This document shows positions 10,449 through 20,317 of a stretch of DNA of 64,000 nucleotides, in pieces. Position 1 is the stretch's first letter. The number at the start of each line of letters is the position of its first letter. The notes below the pieces were generated by a model. That model made no database searches. It saw nothing but the letters and a program-made list of their open reading frames with translations, and was not told where the DNA came from. Position numbers and translations under genes: made by a program. Location: positions 186,001 through 250,000 of the forward strand of contig NZ_FORG01000002.1 of NCBI RefSeq assembly GCF_900113945.1, in the 5' to 3' direction. Source of the DNA: Xenorhabdus mauleonii (GTDB lineage Bacteria; Pseudomonadota; Gammaproteobacteria; Enterobacterales; Enterobacteriaceae).

Positions 10449-11458
10449 TAGTAAAATTGCTCCTGCATCAGTTTTTCTGCGACTTCAACTGCCATCAAAG
10501 CACCGCCAAAATGAATATTATCGGCAACCGACCAGAACTGCAGCATCTCCGGCATGCCGTAATCATTACGCAGGCAACCAATGCTTAGATTACTATTACC
10601 TGAAGCATCTGTGACCTGAGTTGGATAATCACCCTCTTCTGAGACCTGAATTTCTTCAATACGTTCAAGTTCTCCACGAGCTTCTTCTATGCCAACCGGA
10701 CGCAATGTCTCCAGATTCACCATCTGGGCAGTGCCATAAAAAACTGAAGACTGCACACAACTCACAGACACAGGCAAGCCATCATCCTGCAAGACCTTGC
10801 GGATTTGATCAACAATACGGCGCTCTTCGCGCACTGTACCTTCGTTATCGGGTAATAAAGGCAGTAAATTGAATGCCAGTTGTTTACTGAAACGGCCTTC
10901 ATCCGGAGGGATCCCGTTCAGCAAGCGGGCACACTGCCCTGCCAATTCATCAATTGCCGCTTTACCGTGTACGGAAACCGGCAATATATTTGTCAGATGT
11001 AAACGAGAAATACCCGCAGCATCAATTAATGGTTTAATGGAAGTTAAAACCTGACTTGTGGAGCTATCCGCCACAGCAACAATATTGCGGTTACGATAAT
11101 CCGCCAATACGTGTGGGTTAACACCCGGAACAACCAAAGGCACATCCGGCTCGGCGGCAAACAGGCCGCTGCTGTCGATCACCAGACAACCTGCGTCTGT
11201 CGCTTTTTCAATGTGTTGAGCCGTGGCCTCCATTGTCGCAACAAAAAATGCGAGTTGCACTTGTGACCAATCAAATTCTTCAGCATCACGGACGGTGATG
11301 TTTTTGCCATTAAAACGTTTGATTGTTCCAACGCTTTGCTCACTGGCAAGAAGATGCAGTTCACCAACCGGAAATTGGCGCTCCTCTAATAACGCCAATA
11401 CTGCTTCGCCTACTGCGCCTGTTGCACCCAAGAGCGCAATATTCCAACCTTCAGACAT
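10448..11458 (-). CDS. usg: Usg, aspartate-semialdehyde dehydrogenase homologue
   Basis: A 336-residue member of the aspartate-semialdehyde dehydrogenase family. It has the N-terminal NADP-binding glycine motif ([12 protein letters not shown]) and the C-terminal dimerisation half. At the site where true Asd enzymes carry the catalytic Cys before Ser-Thr, this protein reads ADSSTSQ, so the nucleophile is Ser; the E. coli Usg protein also lacks the Cys. It is thus probably not an active dehydrogenase and its role is unknown. The start at 11458 (MSEGWN) matches E. coli, with GGAG upstream. Lies between pdxB and truA as usual. Confidence 0.92.
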   Translation of the reverse strand: MSEGWNIALLGATGAVGEAVLALLEERQFPVGELHLLASEQSVGTIKRFNGKNITVRDAEEFDWSQVQLAFFVATMEATAQHIEKATDAGCLVIDSSGLFAAEPDVPLVVPGVNPHVLADYRNRNIVAVADSSTSQVLTSIKPLIDAAGISRLHLTNILPVSVHGKAAIDELAGQCARLLNGIPPDEGRFSKQLAFNLLPLLPDNEGTVREERRIVDQIRKVLQDDGLPVSVSCVQSSVFYGTAQMVNLETLRPVGIEEARGELERIEEIQVSEEGDYPTQVTDASGNSNLSIGCLRNDYGMPEMLQFWSVADNIHFGGALMAVEVAEKLMQEQFY

Positions 11459-11491
11459 GTTGGTTTTCTCCACTTCTTTCATTTTTCTGGC

Positions 11492-11509
11492 AGGCAGGGA
11501 TCCCTGCCT
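11492..11509. repeat. Perfect 18-bp palindrome between pdxB and usg
   Basis: AGGCAGGGATCCCTGCCT is fully self-complementary and lies between the pdxB stop and the usg start. There is no T tract after it on the minus strand, so it is not a classical terminator. It may be an RNA-processing hairpin or a regulatory site. Confidence 0.5.
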
Positions 11510-11512
11510 ACA

Positions 11513-12649
11513 TTAAATCACTTTAGCGTTAAACCCGATTTGGGAAAGTAATTGAGCACTTTTCTCAGAATCGCAATGCACCGTCAAAGACGACCATTCC
11601 CGACGTTCGGAATAATGTTTACGCAACTGGTCAAACGCGCCTTCTTGCCCTGCCACTTGACGCAGGGGGGCATCATCACGGCGCACATCATACACTAAAT
11701 GCATCAAACGCTTCAGAACGCTTTGCGTTACTTCACCCTGTATAGTCACCTGGCTAAAATCAGGCTCAGGCAATAGTTCGGTTAATTCTACCTTGCGCGG
11801 CTGGCCTAAAAATGCACTATAGGCTTCAAAAACTTGCGTGGTTCCCCGGGCTTTGCCTTCCAAGGTATAACCAGCAATATGGGGAGTGCCGATATCGACC
11901 AAGGCCAGCAAAGGCAGTGAAAGATTAGGCTCTGGTTCCCAAACATCAAGCACTACCCGTAATTTTTTCCCGTTTTGCAGTACGGACAATAACGCTTGAT
12001 TATCAACGACCTCACCACGACTGGCATTAATTAAAATTCGATTGTCCGGTAACGCAGAAAGTAATTCTGCATCTGCTAAATGATAAGTTTGATAAGGGCC
12101 TGATTGATTAAGAGGAGTATGGAAAGTCAGGATATCCGCTTCCTTGACTAATTTTTCCAGAGGCCAAAATTCGCCTTTATCACCACGGTCAGCACGAGGA
12201 GGATCGCATAATAAAGTTTTCACGCCCAGAGCGGCAAGCCGTTCAGCTAAACGCCCTCCAACATTGCCAACACCGACAATACCGACTGTTTTATCTTTAA
12301 GCTGAAATTGATCTCGTTCAGCCAACAACATCAATGCAGAAAATACATACTCAACGACAGCGATCGCATTGCATCCCGGCGCTGCGGAAAAACCAATCCC
12401 GGATTGCGCCAACCATTGTTGGTCAACATGATCCATCCCAGCAGTGGCCGTTCCCACAAATTTTACCGAGCTGCCTTGCAATAAAGATTCATTGACTTTA
12501 GTGACAGAGCGTACCATGAAGGCATCTGCATGTTCCAATACACCCGCAGGCACTGGACGCCCCGGAATTGCCTGTACTTCACCCAATTGCTGAAAGAGTT
12601 GTTCAGCATAAGGCATATTTTCATCAACCAGAATTTTCACTTTTCTCAT
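11513..12649 (-). CDS. pdxB: Erythronate-4-phosphate dehydrogenase PdxB
   Basis: A 378-residue D-2-hydroxyacid dehydrogenase family enzyme that oxidises 4-phosphoerythronate in the DXP-dependent vitamin B6 pathway. The NAD loop is [17 protein letters not shown] at about residues 118-134. The catalytic Arg lies in [10 protein letters not shown], the Glu in the DVWEPEPN region and the His in [15 protein letters not shown]-terminal dimerisation domain (from about residue 285) distinguishes PdxB from SerA and related enzymes. First gene of pdxB-usg-truA, as in E. coli. Confidence 0.96.
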   Translation of the reverse strand: MRKVKILVDENMPYAEQLFQQLGEVQAIPGRPVPAGVLEHADAFMVRSVTKVNESLLQGSSVKFVGTATAGMDHVDQQWLAQSGIGFSAAPGCNAIAVVEYVFSALMLLAERDQFQLKDKTVGIVGVGNVGGRLAERLAALGVKTLLCDPPRADRGDKGEFWPLEKLVKEADILTFHTPLNQSGPYQTYHLADAELLSALPDNRILINASRGEVVDNQALLSVLQNGKKLRVVLDVWEPEPNLSLPLLALVDIGTPHIAGYTLEGKARGTTQVFEAYSAFLGQPRKVELTELLPEPDFSQVTIQGEVTQSVLKRLMHLVYDVRRDDAPLRQVAGQEGAFDQLRKHYSERREWSSLTVHCDSEKSAQLLSQIGFNAKVI

Positions 12650-12993
12650 CCAACGAATTAAATGGGCGTGATCTGCTATTTTGCCACTTTATCTTTATAA
12701 AACCTACGGCAAATGTAACAGAGCTTTTTTGCCTCATTCAGTCCTTCAAAATCCGCTCCGACAAAACGGGAGCAGATGGATAAAATCGGCAAATCTGTGT
12801 GATGAAGTCATAAAGTAATCATCAAAAAAAATCGCTATATTACAAATGGTTAAAATATGAAAGTAAGATGGGATGGTTATTATCCTATATAAATTAAACT
12901 CGCTTTTATGGTCAAAAATAATACTATCAGAGTTATTTTTAATCTGTTAGATTATGTTTATCAAAATATTAAAAAAATAAGGTGATAATGTTT
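12650..12993. other. AT-rich intergenic region upstream of the broken hcp
   Basis: No gene is apparent. The segment separates the divergent pdxB and hcp starts and must hold both promoters. It becomes very AT-rich near 12860-12975, and ends in TAAGGTG (12978-12984), a good ribosome site for the hcp start. Confidence 0.5.
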
Positions 12994-13563
12994 ATGTCAT
13001 ATATGATATACGCGTCGTACTTCAAGGTGCATGTATTATCATCCCGCGTCGCGGGATGATAATACATGCACCTTGAAACTTGAAATTAATAGGGTACATA
13101 TCTGACTTTAAATGGTAAGAAGCAAGGCTTAATATCAGCAGGATGTTCAACTCCGGATTCGATAGGAAATCGGTATCAAAACGGACATGAGGATCAAATA
13201 CAAATACTTAGTCTGAATCATACAATTACACGAGAACAAAATGTCAGTCATCAGCCCATACAATTTATTAAACCCGTAGATAAAGCATCGCCATTATTAG
13301 CGATGGCTATAGACTCTAATGAATCACTGGATGGTAAGTTTATTTTTTACAGAACCAGTCAGACAGGGCAATTAGAATTGTTTTATGAAGTTAAAATCAC
13401 AGAAGCGACTATTACTGATATTTCTTGTGTATACCTACATTCTATCGATAATTTCGATGCCATGCCACATGAAAGGATTTTTCTGAATTACAAATCCATA
13501 TCATGGAACCATATGACAGCCGGAACATCTGCTTATAGCATATGGGAAGATAGAACCTATTAA
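12994..13563 (+). pseudogene. hcp: hcp (T6SS tube protein) split by a palindromic element
   Basis: The pieces reconstruct an Hcp1-family protein of the E. coli/Proteus type. The 5' end at 12994 encodes M-S-Y-M-I, preceded by TAAGGTG. After an insert of about 90 bases the frame resumes at 13099 with YLTLNGKKQGLISAG, followed by CSTPDSIGNRYQ, HQPIQFIKPVDKASPLL, FYRTSQTG and a C-terminus ending WNHMTAGTSAYSIWED. Reading into the insert meets TGA at 13057. Downstream the frame is open to 13563 with no further lesion, and its first internal ATG (13303) leaves only 86 residues. Hcp forms the hexameric tube of the type VI apparatus. No other T6SS gene is nearby, so this was probably an orphan hcp. 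A recent, single-event inactivation fits. Confidence 0.85.
13011..13097. repeat. Palindromic repeat element, copy 1 (inside hcp)
   Basis: The core is a perfect inverted repeat of 28 + 28 bases around a single T (13021-13048, 13050-13077), flanked by CGCGTCGTAC on the left and an ACTT...AATAGGGTA tail on the right. It is bordered by ATA on both sides, consistent with a 3-bp target duplication of the reconstructed hcp sequence. It has no coding capacity and is of MITE/REP type. A second copy is at 46780-46865. Confidence 0.88.
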
Positions 13564-13996
13564 TTAAATAAAAAACATGCAAGAATGATCACCACCTCTT
13601 ATAAATGGGGCCTTTAATTTATAATAAAAATAAGCATATTCATTTACACAAAGACATATCCTTTACATATTTATTAGGTGCTATCCATGATGATTTAGAA
13701 CATGTAACGTAATTTTCATCTTTTAGTTTAAAATCAACATAAAAAGAAAAAAACAAACTAAAAACAAACCCTACCACAGCGAAAAAACCAAAAACACTTC
13801 CTATATAAAACCTACAACATTTACATAAAACTGATTTTATTTCTTCTCATTTATGGCTATTTTCACTGAGAAAAGATTTCCTTATGCCTACTTAATTTTT
13901 TGCATGTACAGATTTAAAGTGAATCATTCGCCAGAATCAAATTTAAACGATATAATGATCGCCATAACTATATCTCACTATTGAATAGCCTGCTCA
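13564..13996. other. AT-rich intergenic region after hcp
   Basis: Nothing coding is seen. Purine-rich AAAAAC runs occur around 13740-13800. The promoter of the EamA transporter gene presumably lies near 13930-13990. No clear hairpin terminator for hcp is visible. Confidence 0.45.
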
Positions 13997-14899
13997 ATGA
14001 AAAATCTATTGTTCCCCCTTGTTGCTGTATTAATCTGGTCAATTAATTCTGTTGTCAGCAAAGCCGCAACCACTGTTATTGAACCGGCTGCCATAGCTTT
14101 CTACCGCTGGTTCATTGCCCTTCTTGTGTTAACGCCGTTTGTTTTGCTGCCTGTTCTGAAACATCGGAAAATGGTCGCTAAATATTGGTGGAAGCTATTG
14201 ATTCTGGGCGCCTTGGGAATGGTACTGAACCAAAGCCTTGCGTATTATGCCGCCCAGACAATCAGCGCAACACTTATCGGTATTTTCACCTCATTGATTC
14301 CACTGTTAACGGTGATTATCAGCATCTTTGCCTTACGTGTTGCCCCTACGGTAGGCATCATATTAGGCACCCTGCTCTCTTTATTCGGCCTGGTTTGGTT
14401 GGTCAGTAAAGGAAACCCGGCTTCATTGTTGGAGCATGGCATGGGTATCGGGGAAGTGATGATGTTTATCGCGGCCGCTTCCTATGCTTTATATGGCGTA
14501 TTAACCAAACGCTGGGCAATTCCATTGCCCAATTGGCAATCACTTTATGTACAAATCGTATTTGGTGTCTTATTGCTTCTGCCCAATTTCATGATGGTAG
14601 AAAATAAGCAGTTAACAACGGATAATATTTCACTTGTCCTGTTTGCCGCGATCCCAGCATCAATTATTGCACCTTATCTGTGGATTCAGGGTGTGATTCG
14701 CATTGGCGCAAATATGACCTCTATCTTTATGAATCTTGCCCCCGTATTTACTGCCATTATCGCCATCGTGGCCCTTAATGAAAAAATGCACAGTTATCAC
14801 CTGATTGGAGGAGTTATCGTACTGGCCGGTGTGATCATCGCCCAACAGTTACGTACTTCGCCCATTCGTAGAAATTCGGAATGCAATTCTAACCAGTAA
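13997..14899 (+). CDS. EamA/DMT-family transporter
   Basis: A 300-residue inner-membrane protein with about ten hydrophobic helices, in two EamA repeats (about residues 5-135 and 150-285). This is the drug/metabolite transporter superfamily that exports amino acids and other metabolites. The substrate cannot be read from sequence. GALGMVLNQSLAYYAAQTISA and IGANMTSIFMNLAPVFTAI are typical of the repeats' ends. Its last 51 bases overlap the convergent tctE 3' end, so the C-terminal tail (TSPIRRNSECNSNQ) is probably a lineage-specific extension. Only a weak ribosome site precedes the ATG. Confidence 0.85.
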   Translation: MKNLLFPLVAVLIWSINSVVSKAATTVIEPAAIAFYRWFIALLVLTPFVLLPVLKHRKMVAKYWWKLLILGALGMVLNQSLAYYAAQTISATLIGIFTSLIPLLTVIISIFALRVAPTVGIILGTLLSLFGLVWLVSKGNPASLLEHGMGIGEVMMFIAAASYALYGVLTKRWAIPLPNWQSLYVQIVFGVLLLLPNFMMVENKQLTTDNISLVLFAAIPASIIAPYLWIQGVIRIGANMTSIFMNLAPVFTAIIAIVALNEKMHSYHLIGGVIVLAGVIIAQQLRTSPIRRNSECNSNQ

Positions 14900-16282
14900 C
14901 CCTCCCAGCGTTTGACTAGGTAGCAGCTGGAGAGTACTGCCATGATACAGGCTGATCTCATTGACGATGGTCAGCCCCAATCCTGCGCCTTCCAATCCAG
15001 CAGCGTTATCCAGCCGGTTAAATGCCATGAGTGATTGCCTGATATTTTCCTGCGCAATACCCGGCCCTGAATCATCGATTTCAAGACAACAATATTTTGT
15101 ATCCGATGTCACTTTTACTCTGCCTGTCACAATACCCCGTGGAGGGGTGTATTTAATGGCATTATCCAGCAAGTTAGCACACATTTCGGCCAGCAATAGA
15201 GGTTCACCTTTAATCCACAGGGCATCTTCACCCTCGTAACCCAAATCTATCCCCTTGTGTTCAGCCTGCTGTAACCGGGAAAAACATGCTTGCTGCAATA
15301 ATTCCACAATATTGACTGGCTGATAATTTTGTATGGCTTCTTTCTCATGTATTTTCAATTGTGATAGCTGCAATAAACTATCAGTTAACGAAATCATGCC
15401 ATCCAAACTTTTGTTTATCGCAATCAGTATGTTTTCCCGCTGTTTTGGATCTTGCTCATTACTTGCCAGTGCAACTTGTGTTTTTAATACAGCCAGCGGT
15501 GTTCTGAGTTGATGAGATGCATCTGCACCGAATCGTTCTTGCCGTCCAAGCATCAATTTCAACCGTTCTATATATCGGTTGAAAGCCTGAAGTAATGGGG
15601 AAAGTTCAGACCACGGTAAAATATCTGGCAATGGAGTCAAATCATTGGCCGGACGACGGATCATAATGCCCGAAAGTTTTCTCAGTGGCTTGAGTAACTG
15701 CTTTAACAAGATATAAGCGAGCAGCAATGTCAACAACACGCCGACAATCTGGTTCATCAATGAAGAAAGCAGAAGTTGCTGAACCATGTCTCGGCGGGAA
15801 ATCACTGTCTCTGCCACCAATATCAGCGCCATTCCCATTATTCCACCTTCGTTGATGGGTTGGTACAGCGCCACTACACGTATCGGCTGACCTTGATATT
15901 CCGCATCGTAAAAATATGCCAGCGCGGTGTACAACGGTGAGCGCGGAATGTGTTGCGGGATAAGGGGAAGATTGTTGTAACCGGAAATTGTTTTACCTTC
16001 TGGTGAAATAACTTGATAGTAAAAACGATCATTCGTATTGCGTTCAAAACTATCTAAAACAACATAAGGTACATCAACAACCAAATGGTTATCTTGAACG
16101 ACCAATCGCTCAGCAACTGTTCGCGCTGAGGCAAGCAATGCTCGGTCATAAGCTAATGTGGCCGCATTCGTTACATTTATATATTGGCTATACACAGAAG
16201 CGCCCCCCAGCAGCAGCAAGGGAACACCAAAGAACAACAATAATTGATGGAACAACGATCGCGGGATTTTAAAGAACCTCAT
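14849..16282 (-). CDS. tctE: Sensor histidine kinase TctE
   Basis: A 477-residue sensor kinase. An N-terminal membrane segment (residues 13-33), a periplasmic sensory domain, and a second membrane segment (about 170-190) lead to a HAMP-like linker, the HisKA box GADASHQLRTPLAVLK with the phosphorylated His, an N box CANLLDNAIKYTPPRG, and G boxes DDSGPGI and GAGLGLTIV. Its start overlaps the tctD stop as ATGA. With TctD it should sense external tricarboxylates and switch on the divergent tctCBA genes, as in Salmonella. Confidence 0.9.
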   Translation of the reverse strand: MRFFKIPRSLFHQLLLFFGVPLLLLGGASVYSQYINVTNAATLAYDRALLASARTVAERLVVQDNHLVVDVPYVVLDSFERNTNDRFYYQVISPEGKTISGYNNLPLIPQHIPRSPLYTALAYFYDAEYQGQPIRVVALYQPINEGGIMGMALILVAETVISRRDMVQQLLLSSLMNQIVGVLLTLLLAYILLKQLLKPLRKLSGIMIRRPANDLTPLPDILPWSELSPLLQAFNRYIERLKLMLGRQERFGADASHQLRTPLAVLKTQVALASNEQDPKQRENILIAINKSLDGMISLTDSLLQLSQLKIHEKEAIQNYQPVNIVELLQQACFSRLQQAEHKGIDLGYEGEDALWIKGEPLLLAEMCANLLDNAIKYTPPRGIVTGRVKVTSDTKYCCLEIDDSGPGIAQENIRQSLMAFNRLDNAAGLEGAGLGLTIVNEISLYHGSTLQLLPSQTLGGLLVRIAFRISTNGRST

Positions 16283-16947
16283 GGCTCCTGCCGCTCCAGC
16301 CGATATCCCAGCCCACGCAATGTATCTATTCTTACATCACTATTAAGCAGTTTTTTCCGTAAACGGTGTACGTACAATTCAATGCTTTGGAGGTTTGCAT
16401 CCACCGATAAAGAAAACACTTGTTCAAACAGTTGCTGCTTTGAAACAGGACGCCCCCGGCGGTGAAATAAGGTTGTTAAAACTGATAATTCTCTGGGAGT
16501 AAGCGCCATCGGCTCATTATTCAGCAAAAAATAACCGTTTTCTTCATAAGACAATGAACCAAACTTCGATGTCGCTTGCAACATGCCCGCTCCACGGCGC
16601 AATAATGCTCGAATGCGAGCTTCGAGTTCCTGAAAATCAAAAGGCTTGGTCAGATAATCATCCGCACCTGAATTTAATCCCCTTACGCGATCCGCCACAC
16701 ACGATTTAGCAGTCAGTAACAATACAGGTAAATTTTGCCCTCTCTTACGTAACCGGGATAACAGAGAAATACCATCCAATCTCGGTAATGCAACATCCAA
16801 AATCAGCAAGGCATAATCTTCTGTCAACAACAGCTGATCAGCCACAATCCCATCTTCCGCTAAATCAATCACAAACCCAGAATTGCTCAATGCCTTTTTT
16901 AGCCAATGTGACAAATCCGGGTGATCTTCAACTAATAAGAGGCGCAT
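16279..16947 (-). CDS. tctD: Response regulator TctD (OmpR family)
   Basis: A 222-residue OmpR/PhoB-type regulator. The receiver domain has acidic residues in LVEDHPD, the phosphorylated Asp in LLILDVALPRLDG and a conserved Lys in DYLTKPFD. The C-terminal winged helix starts near residue 125 and includes LTPRELSVL and the recognition region SIELYVHRLRKKL. It is divergent from tctC and expected to act in the 16948-17310 region. Identified from its pairing with TctE and the adjacent tctCBA operon. Confidence 0.9.
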   Translation of the reverse strand: MRLLLVEDHPDLSHWLKKALSNSGFVIDLAEDGIVADQLLLTEDYALLILDVALPRLDGISLLSRLRKRGQNLPVLLLTAKSCVADRVRGLNSGADDYLTKPFDFQELEARIRALLRRGAGMLQATSKFGSLSYEENGYFLLNNEPMALTPRELSVLTTLFHRRGRPVSKQQLFEQVFSLSVDANLQSIELYVHRLRKKLLNSDVRIDTLRGLGYRLERQEP

Positions 16948-17310
16948 ACTAAAAATATCTTCGCTGTGTTACGAACGCATTCAGTGAGTTTCATGCCGCA
17001 ATTCCATAAATTCATATCAAAATCTGCCTAAATAAGGCTCTTGCTAACAAATATATCTGAAGGATTAAATGGAGATATTGAACAATTACAATATTAGCAC
17101 TCAACGACTGTTCGTAGGTTCACAAAAATAAAATAAAAAACAATTTAGTAACACTAAGTGCGAAAAATTCAGAAAATTAAGCGATGAATGTCACATCTGG
17201 ATAATTTTTATTGTTAATGAAAGGTAATTGAAAGGTTTCACTCCTATAAGTAAACATGCGTTAGAGATTAGACAATTCTTCCCTGTACTGACGCTATGTG
17301 AGGAATCAAG
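16948..17310. promoter_or_regulatory. Divergent tctD / tctC promoter region
   Basis: A 363-base AT-rich region between the two divergent operons. It must hold both promoters and the TctD sites. I could not pick out a convincing repeated TctD motif by eye. GAGGAATC just before 17311 is the tctC ribosome site. Confidence 0.5.
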
Positions 17311-18285
17311 ATGAAAACATTAAAAACATTATTAACCGCGACAAGCCTGATTTTTTGCTCCCATGCTTTTGCAATCGACGCCCCCAACAAAACTGAATGC
17401 ATTGCTCCCGCTAAACCCGGCGGCGGATTTGATTTAACCTGCAAACTTGTTCAAGTTTCATTATTGGATACCAAAGCAATCAACTCTCCAATGCGAGTCA
17501 CATTTATGCCTGGTGGCGTCGGGGCAGTTGCCTATAACGCCATTATCGCTCAGCGTCCTGCTGAGCCGGGCACCATTGTGGCTTTTTCCGGAGGTTCTTT
17601 GTTGAATTTGGCCCAAGGGAAATTCGGTCGTTACAACGTGAATGATGTACGCTGGCTGGCAAGCGTCGGTACAGACTACGGCATGATAGCTGTGCGTCAT
17701 GATTCTCCTTATAAGACGTTGACCGATTTGATGGAAGCATTCAAGAAATCGCCTGACAGTATTGTATTTGGTGCCGGTGCTTCCATTGGCAGTCAGGATT
17801 GGATGAAAACCGCATTGCTGGCCAAAGAAGCCGGTATTGATCCCCGCAAAATGCGCTATGTCGCATTTGAAGGAGGTGGGGAACCTATCACTGCCCTTTT
17901 GGGAAATCACATTCAGGTGGTTTCTGGCGATTTAAGCGAAACGTTACCTTATCTTAATAGTGATAAAATCCGCGTCCTTGCTGTTTATGCCGACAAACGT
18001 CTGGACGGGGAACTGTCAAAGATCCCTACTGCAAAAGAGCAAGGCTATGACCTTGTTTGGCCCGTCATTCGCGGTTTTTATGTTGGACCAAAAGTTTCTG
18101 ATGAACAGTACCAATGGTGGGTGGATACCTTTAAAAAATTGCAGCAAACCGCAGAATTCAAAAAACAGCGCGAGTTGCGTGGATTATTTGAATTTAATAT
18201 GACAGGTAAAGAGCTGGACGAGTATGTGAAAAAGCAAGTTGTCCAATATCATGAAATGGCCAAATCCTTTGGTTTAGCAAAATAA
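17311..18285 (+). CDS. tctC: Tricarboxylate-binding protein TctC
   Basis: A 324-residue periplasmic solute-binding protein of the tripartite tricarboxylate transporter (TTT/Bug) family. A signal peptide is evident (residues 1-22, cleaved after HAFA). The mature protein begins with the usual APAKPGGGFDLTCKL substrate loop, followed by VTFMPGGVGAVAYNAI and the second-lobe segment RYVAFEGGGEPITALLGNHI. It delivers citrate-like tricarboxylates to TctAB. First gene of tctC-tctB-tctA, 13 bases before tctB. Confidence 0.94.
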   Translation: MKTLKTLLTATSLIFCSHAFAIDAPNKTECIAPAKPGGGFDLTCKLVQVSLLDTKAINSPMRVTFMPGGVGAVAYNAIIAQRPAEPGTIVAFSGGSLLNLAQGKFGRYNVNDVRWLASVGTDYGMIAVRHDSPYKTLTDLMEAFKKSPDSIVFGAGASIGSQDWMKTALLAKEAGIDPRKMRYVAFEGGGEPITALLGNHIQVVSGDLSETLPYLNSDKIRVLAVYADKRLDGELSKIPTAKEQGYDLVWPVIRGFYVGPKVSDEQYQWWVDTFKKLQQTAEFKKQRELRGLFEFNMTGKELDEYVKKQVVQYHEMAKSFGLAK

Positions 18286-18298
18286 CAGGAGGGCCATC

Positions 18299-18730
18299 AT
18301 GAGCGATCGTATTTTTGCCTCTGTATGGCTGGTGCTATGTGGGATTGGATTATTTATCGGCAGGGGTATTCATAGCGAATATAGCTATGAGCCTCTGGGC
18401 CCCCGTCCATTTCCGATCGCCATTATTTCATTAATGGCACTCTGTTCAATACTGTTGCTATTCAAAAAACCTGACCCCATTCATTGGCCAACACCACAAG
18501 TGCTACGTCGCTTAATTTTGTTGATCGCCTCACTCGCCATTTATGCATGGTCATTTGAATGGCTCGGTTTTCCTCTGGCAACAATATTATTGACCATCAG
18601 CGTGGCATTGCTATTTAACGCAACGCTCACTGCGGCAGTGACTTCTGGCATATTTCTTGGCATTTCACTGTTTTTTGCTTTCGATCGACTATTGGATGTC
18701 ACGCTTCCTGTCGGCATTTGGCTCAGTTAA
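18299..18730 (+). CDS. tctB: Tripartite tricarboxylate transporter small subunit TctB
   Basis: A 143-residue membrane protein with four hydrophobic helices (about residues 6-20, 38-55, 75-95, 98-138). It carries the conserved P-L-G-P-R-P-F-P segment near residue 32, which marks the TctB family. It is the small, poorly conserved subunit of the transporter and partners TctA. CAGGAGGGCC lies just before the ATG. Confidence 0.9.
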   Translation: MSDRIFASVWLVLCGIGLFIGRGIHSEYSYEPLGPRPFPIAIISLMALCSILLLFKKPDPIHWPTPQVLRRLILLIASLAIYAWSFEWLGFPLATILLTISVALLFNATLTAAVTSGIFLGISLFFAFDRLLDVTLPVGIWLS

Positions 18731-18740
18731 GGAGACAAAG

Positions 18741-20243
18741 ATGGATACTTGGTTATATCTGAGTCAAGGGTTTGAAGTGGCCTTGGTTCCCAAGAACTTA
18801 GTCATTGCCTTAATTGGCTGCTTTATTGGCACTATTGTGGGATTACTGCCTGGCCTTGGCCCTATAAATGGGGTAGCTATCTTGCTGCCGCTGGCTTTTG
18901 CATTAAAACTACCTGCTGAATCCGCCTTAATTTTGCTGGCAACGGTCTACATTGGGTGTGAATACGGAGGTCGGATTTCCTCTATTTTGCTAAACGTACC
19001 GGGAGATGCCGCAGCCATCATGACTGCGTTGGATGGCTATCCGATGGCAAAACAGGGACGAGCCGGAGTCGCCCTTTCTATCTCAGCCGTCAGTTCATTC
19101 TGTGGTTCACTTCTCGCTATCACAGGCATCATTTTATTTGCTCCTCTGTTAGCAAAATGGTCTTTAGCATTCGGGCCTGCTGAATATTTTGCATTAATGG
19201 TTTTTGCTATTGCCTGTCTCGGCAGCATGATGAGCCAAAATCCGGTGAAATCATTACTGGCGGCATTGATAGGCTTGAGCTTGGCTACTGTAGGGGTAGA
19301 CTCAAATACGGGGGTTTATCGCTTTACTTTTGATAGCGTCCACCTCTCCGATGGAATTCAATTTATTGTTGTTGTGATCGGCTTGTTTTCAGTCAGTGAA
19401 ATTTTGCTTATGCTGGAGAAAACATCTACCGGGCAAAAAGTCATAAGCAAAACCGGGCGCCTACTGTTCAACCGAAAAGAAGCCGCAGCTTGCGTCGGGC
19501 CAACATTGCGCTCATCAGTAATCGGTTTTTTTGTGGGGATCCTCCCCGGTGCAGGGGCGACTATCGCCAGTGCAATCACTTATATGACGGAAAAACGACT
19601 CAGCGGAAACAGCGATTCATTCGGCAAAGGGGATATTCGCGGCGTAGCAGCGCCTGAAGCAGCCAATAATGCTTCCGCTTGTGGCTCATTCATTCCAATG
19701 CTCACTCTTGGTGTACCCGGTTCAGGTACAACAGCGGTAATGATAGGTGCTCTGACTCTTTATAACATCACCCCAGGCCCTGCTATGTTTACAGAACAAC
19801 CAGAAATTGTTTGGGGTCTTATCGCTGCGTTGTTAATTGCCAACATTTTGTTGCTGATTATGAATATTCCGATGATTGGGTTATTTACCCGCATGTTGAA
19901 TATTCCGACATGGTTCCTTGTGCCATCTATAGCGATTATTTCAGCAGTTGGAGTCTATGCAGTTCACAGCACAACATTTGATCTTATGTTGATGGTTGGG
20001 CTGGGTGTTTTCGGTTACATTTTGCGGAAAATGAACTTCCCTATGTCACCGTTAATACTGGGATTCGTATTGGGCGAAATGCTGGAACAAAATTTACGTC
20101 GAGCATTATCTATCAGTAATGGCAATTTTGAAATTCTGTGGAGCAGTGTTATCGCTCAAGTTTTACTGATTCTGGCAATATTAGTGATCGTCGTTCCACC
20201 CGTTCTTCGCATGATTAATAAATATCGCCACAAAAAATCTTAA
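18741..20243 (+). CDS. tctA: Tripartite tricarboxylate transporter large subunit TctA
   Basis: A 500-residue inner-membrane permease with about 11-12 helices. Family signatures are present: [21 protein letters not shown] near residue 27, [20 protein letters not shown], and, in the second half, [13 protein letters not shown] and [17 protein letters not shown]. The start at 18741 has AAGGAG at 18729-18734; a frame that opens at 18657 lies inside tctB and is not used. It ends just before the fabB terminator. Confidence 0.95.
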   Translation: MDTWLYLSQGFEVALVPKNLVIALIGCFIGTIVGLLPGLGPINGVAILLPLAFALKLPAESALILLATVYIGCEYGGRISSILLNVPGDAAAIMTALDGYPMAKQGRAGVALSISAVSSFCGSLLAITGIILFAPLLAKWSLAFGPAEYFALMVFAIACLGSMMSQNPVKSLLAALIGLSLATVGVDSNTGVYRFTFDSVHLSDGIQFIVVVIGLFSVSEILLMLEKTSTGQKVISKTGRLLFNRKEAAACVGPTLRSSVIGFFVGILPGAGATIASAITYMTEKRLSGNSDSFGKGDIRGVAAPEAANNASACGSFIPMLTLGVPGSGTTAVMIGALTLYNITPGPAMFTEQPEIVWGLIAALLIANILLLIMNIPMIGLFTRMLNIPTWFLVPSIAIISAVGVYAVHSTTFDLMLMVGLGVFGYILRKMNFPMSPLILGFVLGEMLEQNLRRALSISNGNFEILWSSVIAQVLLILAILVIVVPPVLRMINKYRHKKS

Positions 20244-20255
20244 TTTCATAAAGAA

Positions 20256-20290
20256 AATAGCCAATCCATTTATTCAATGGATTGGCTATT
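20256..20290. terminator. Shared terminator of fabB and tctCBA
   Basis: A 15-bp perfect stem (20256-20270 with 20276-20290) and a 5-base loop lie between the convergent tctA and fabB genes. On the minus strand it is followed by TTTTCTTT, so it serves fabB best; the plus-strand T tract is weak. Confidence 0.8.
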
Positions 20291-20317
20291 ATACCGCTTA
20301 ACAATTTTTTGAGTTAT

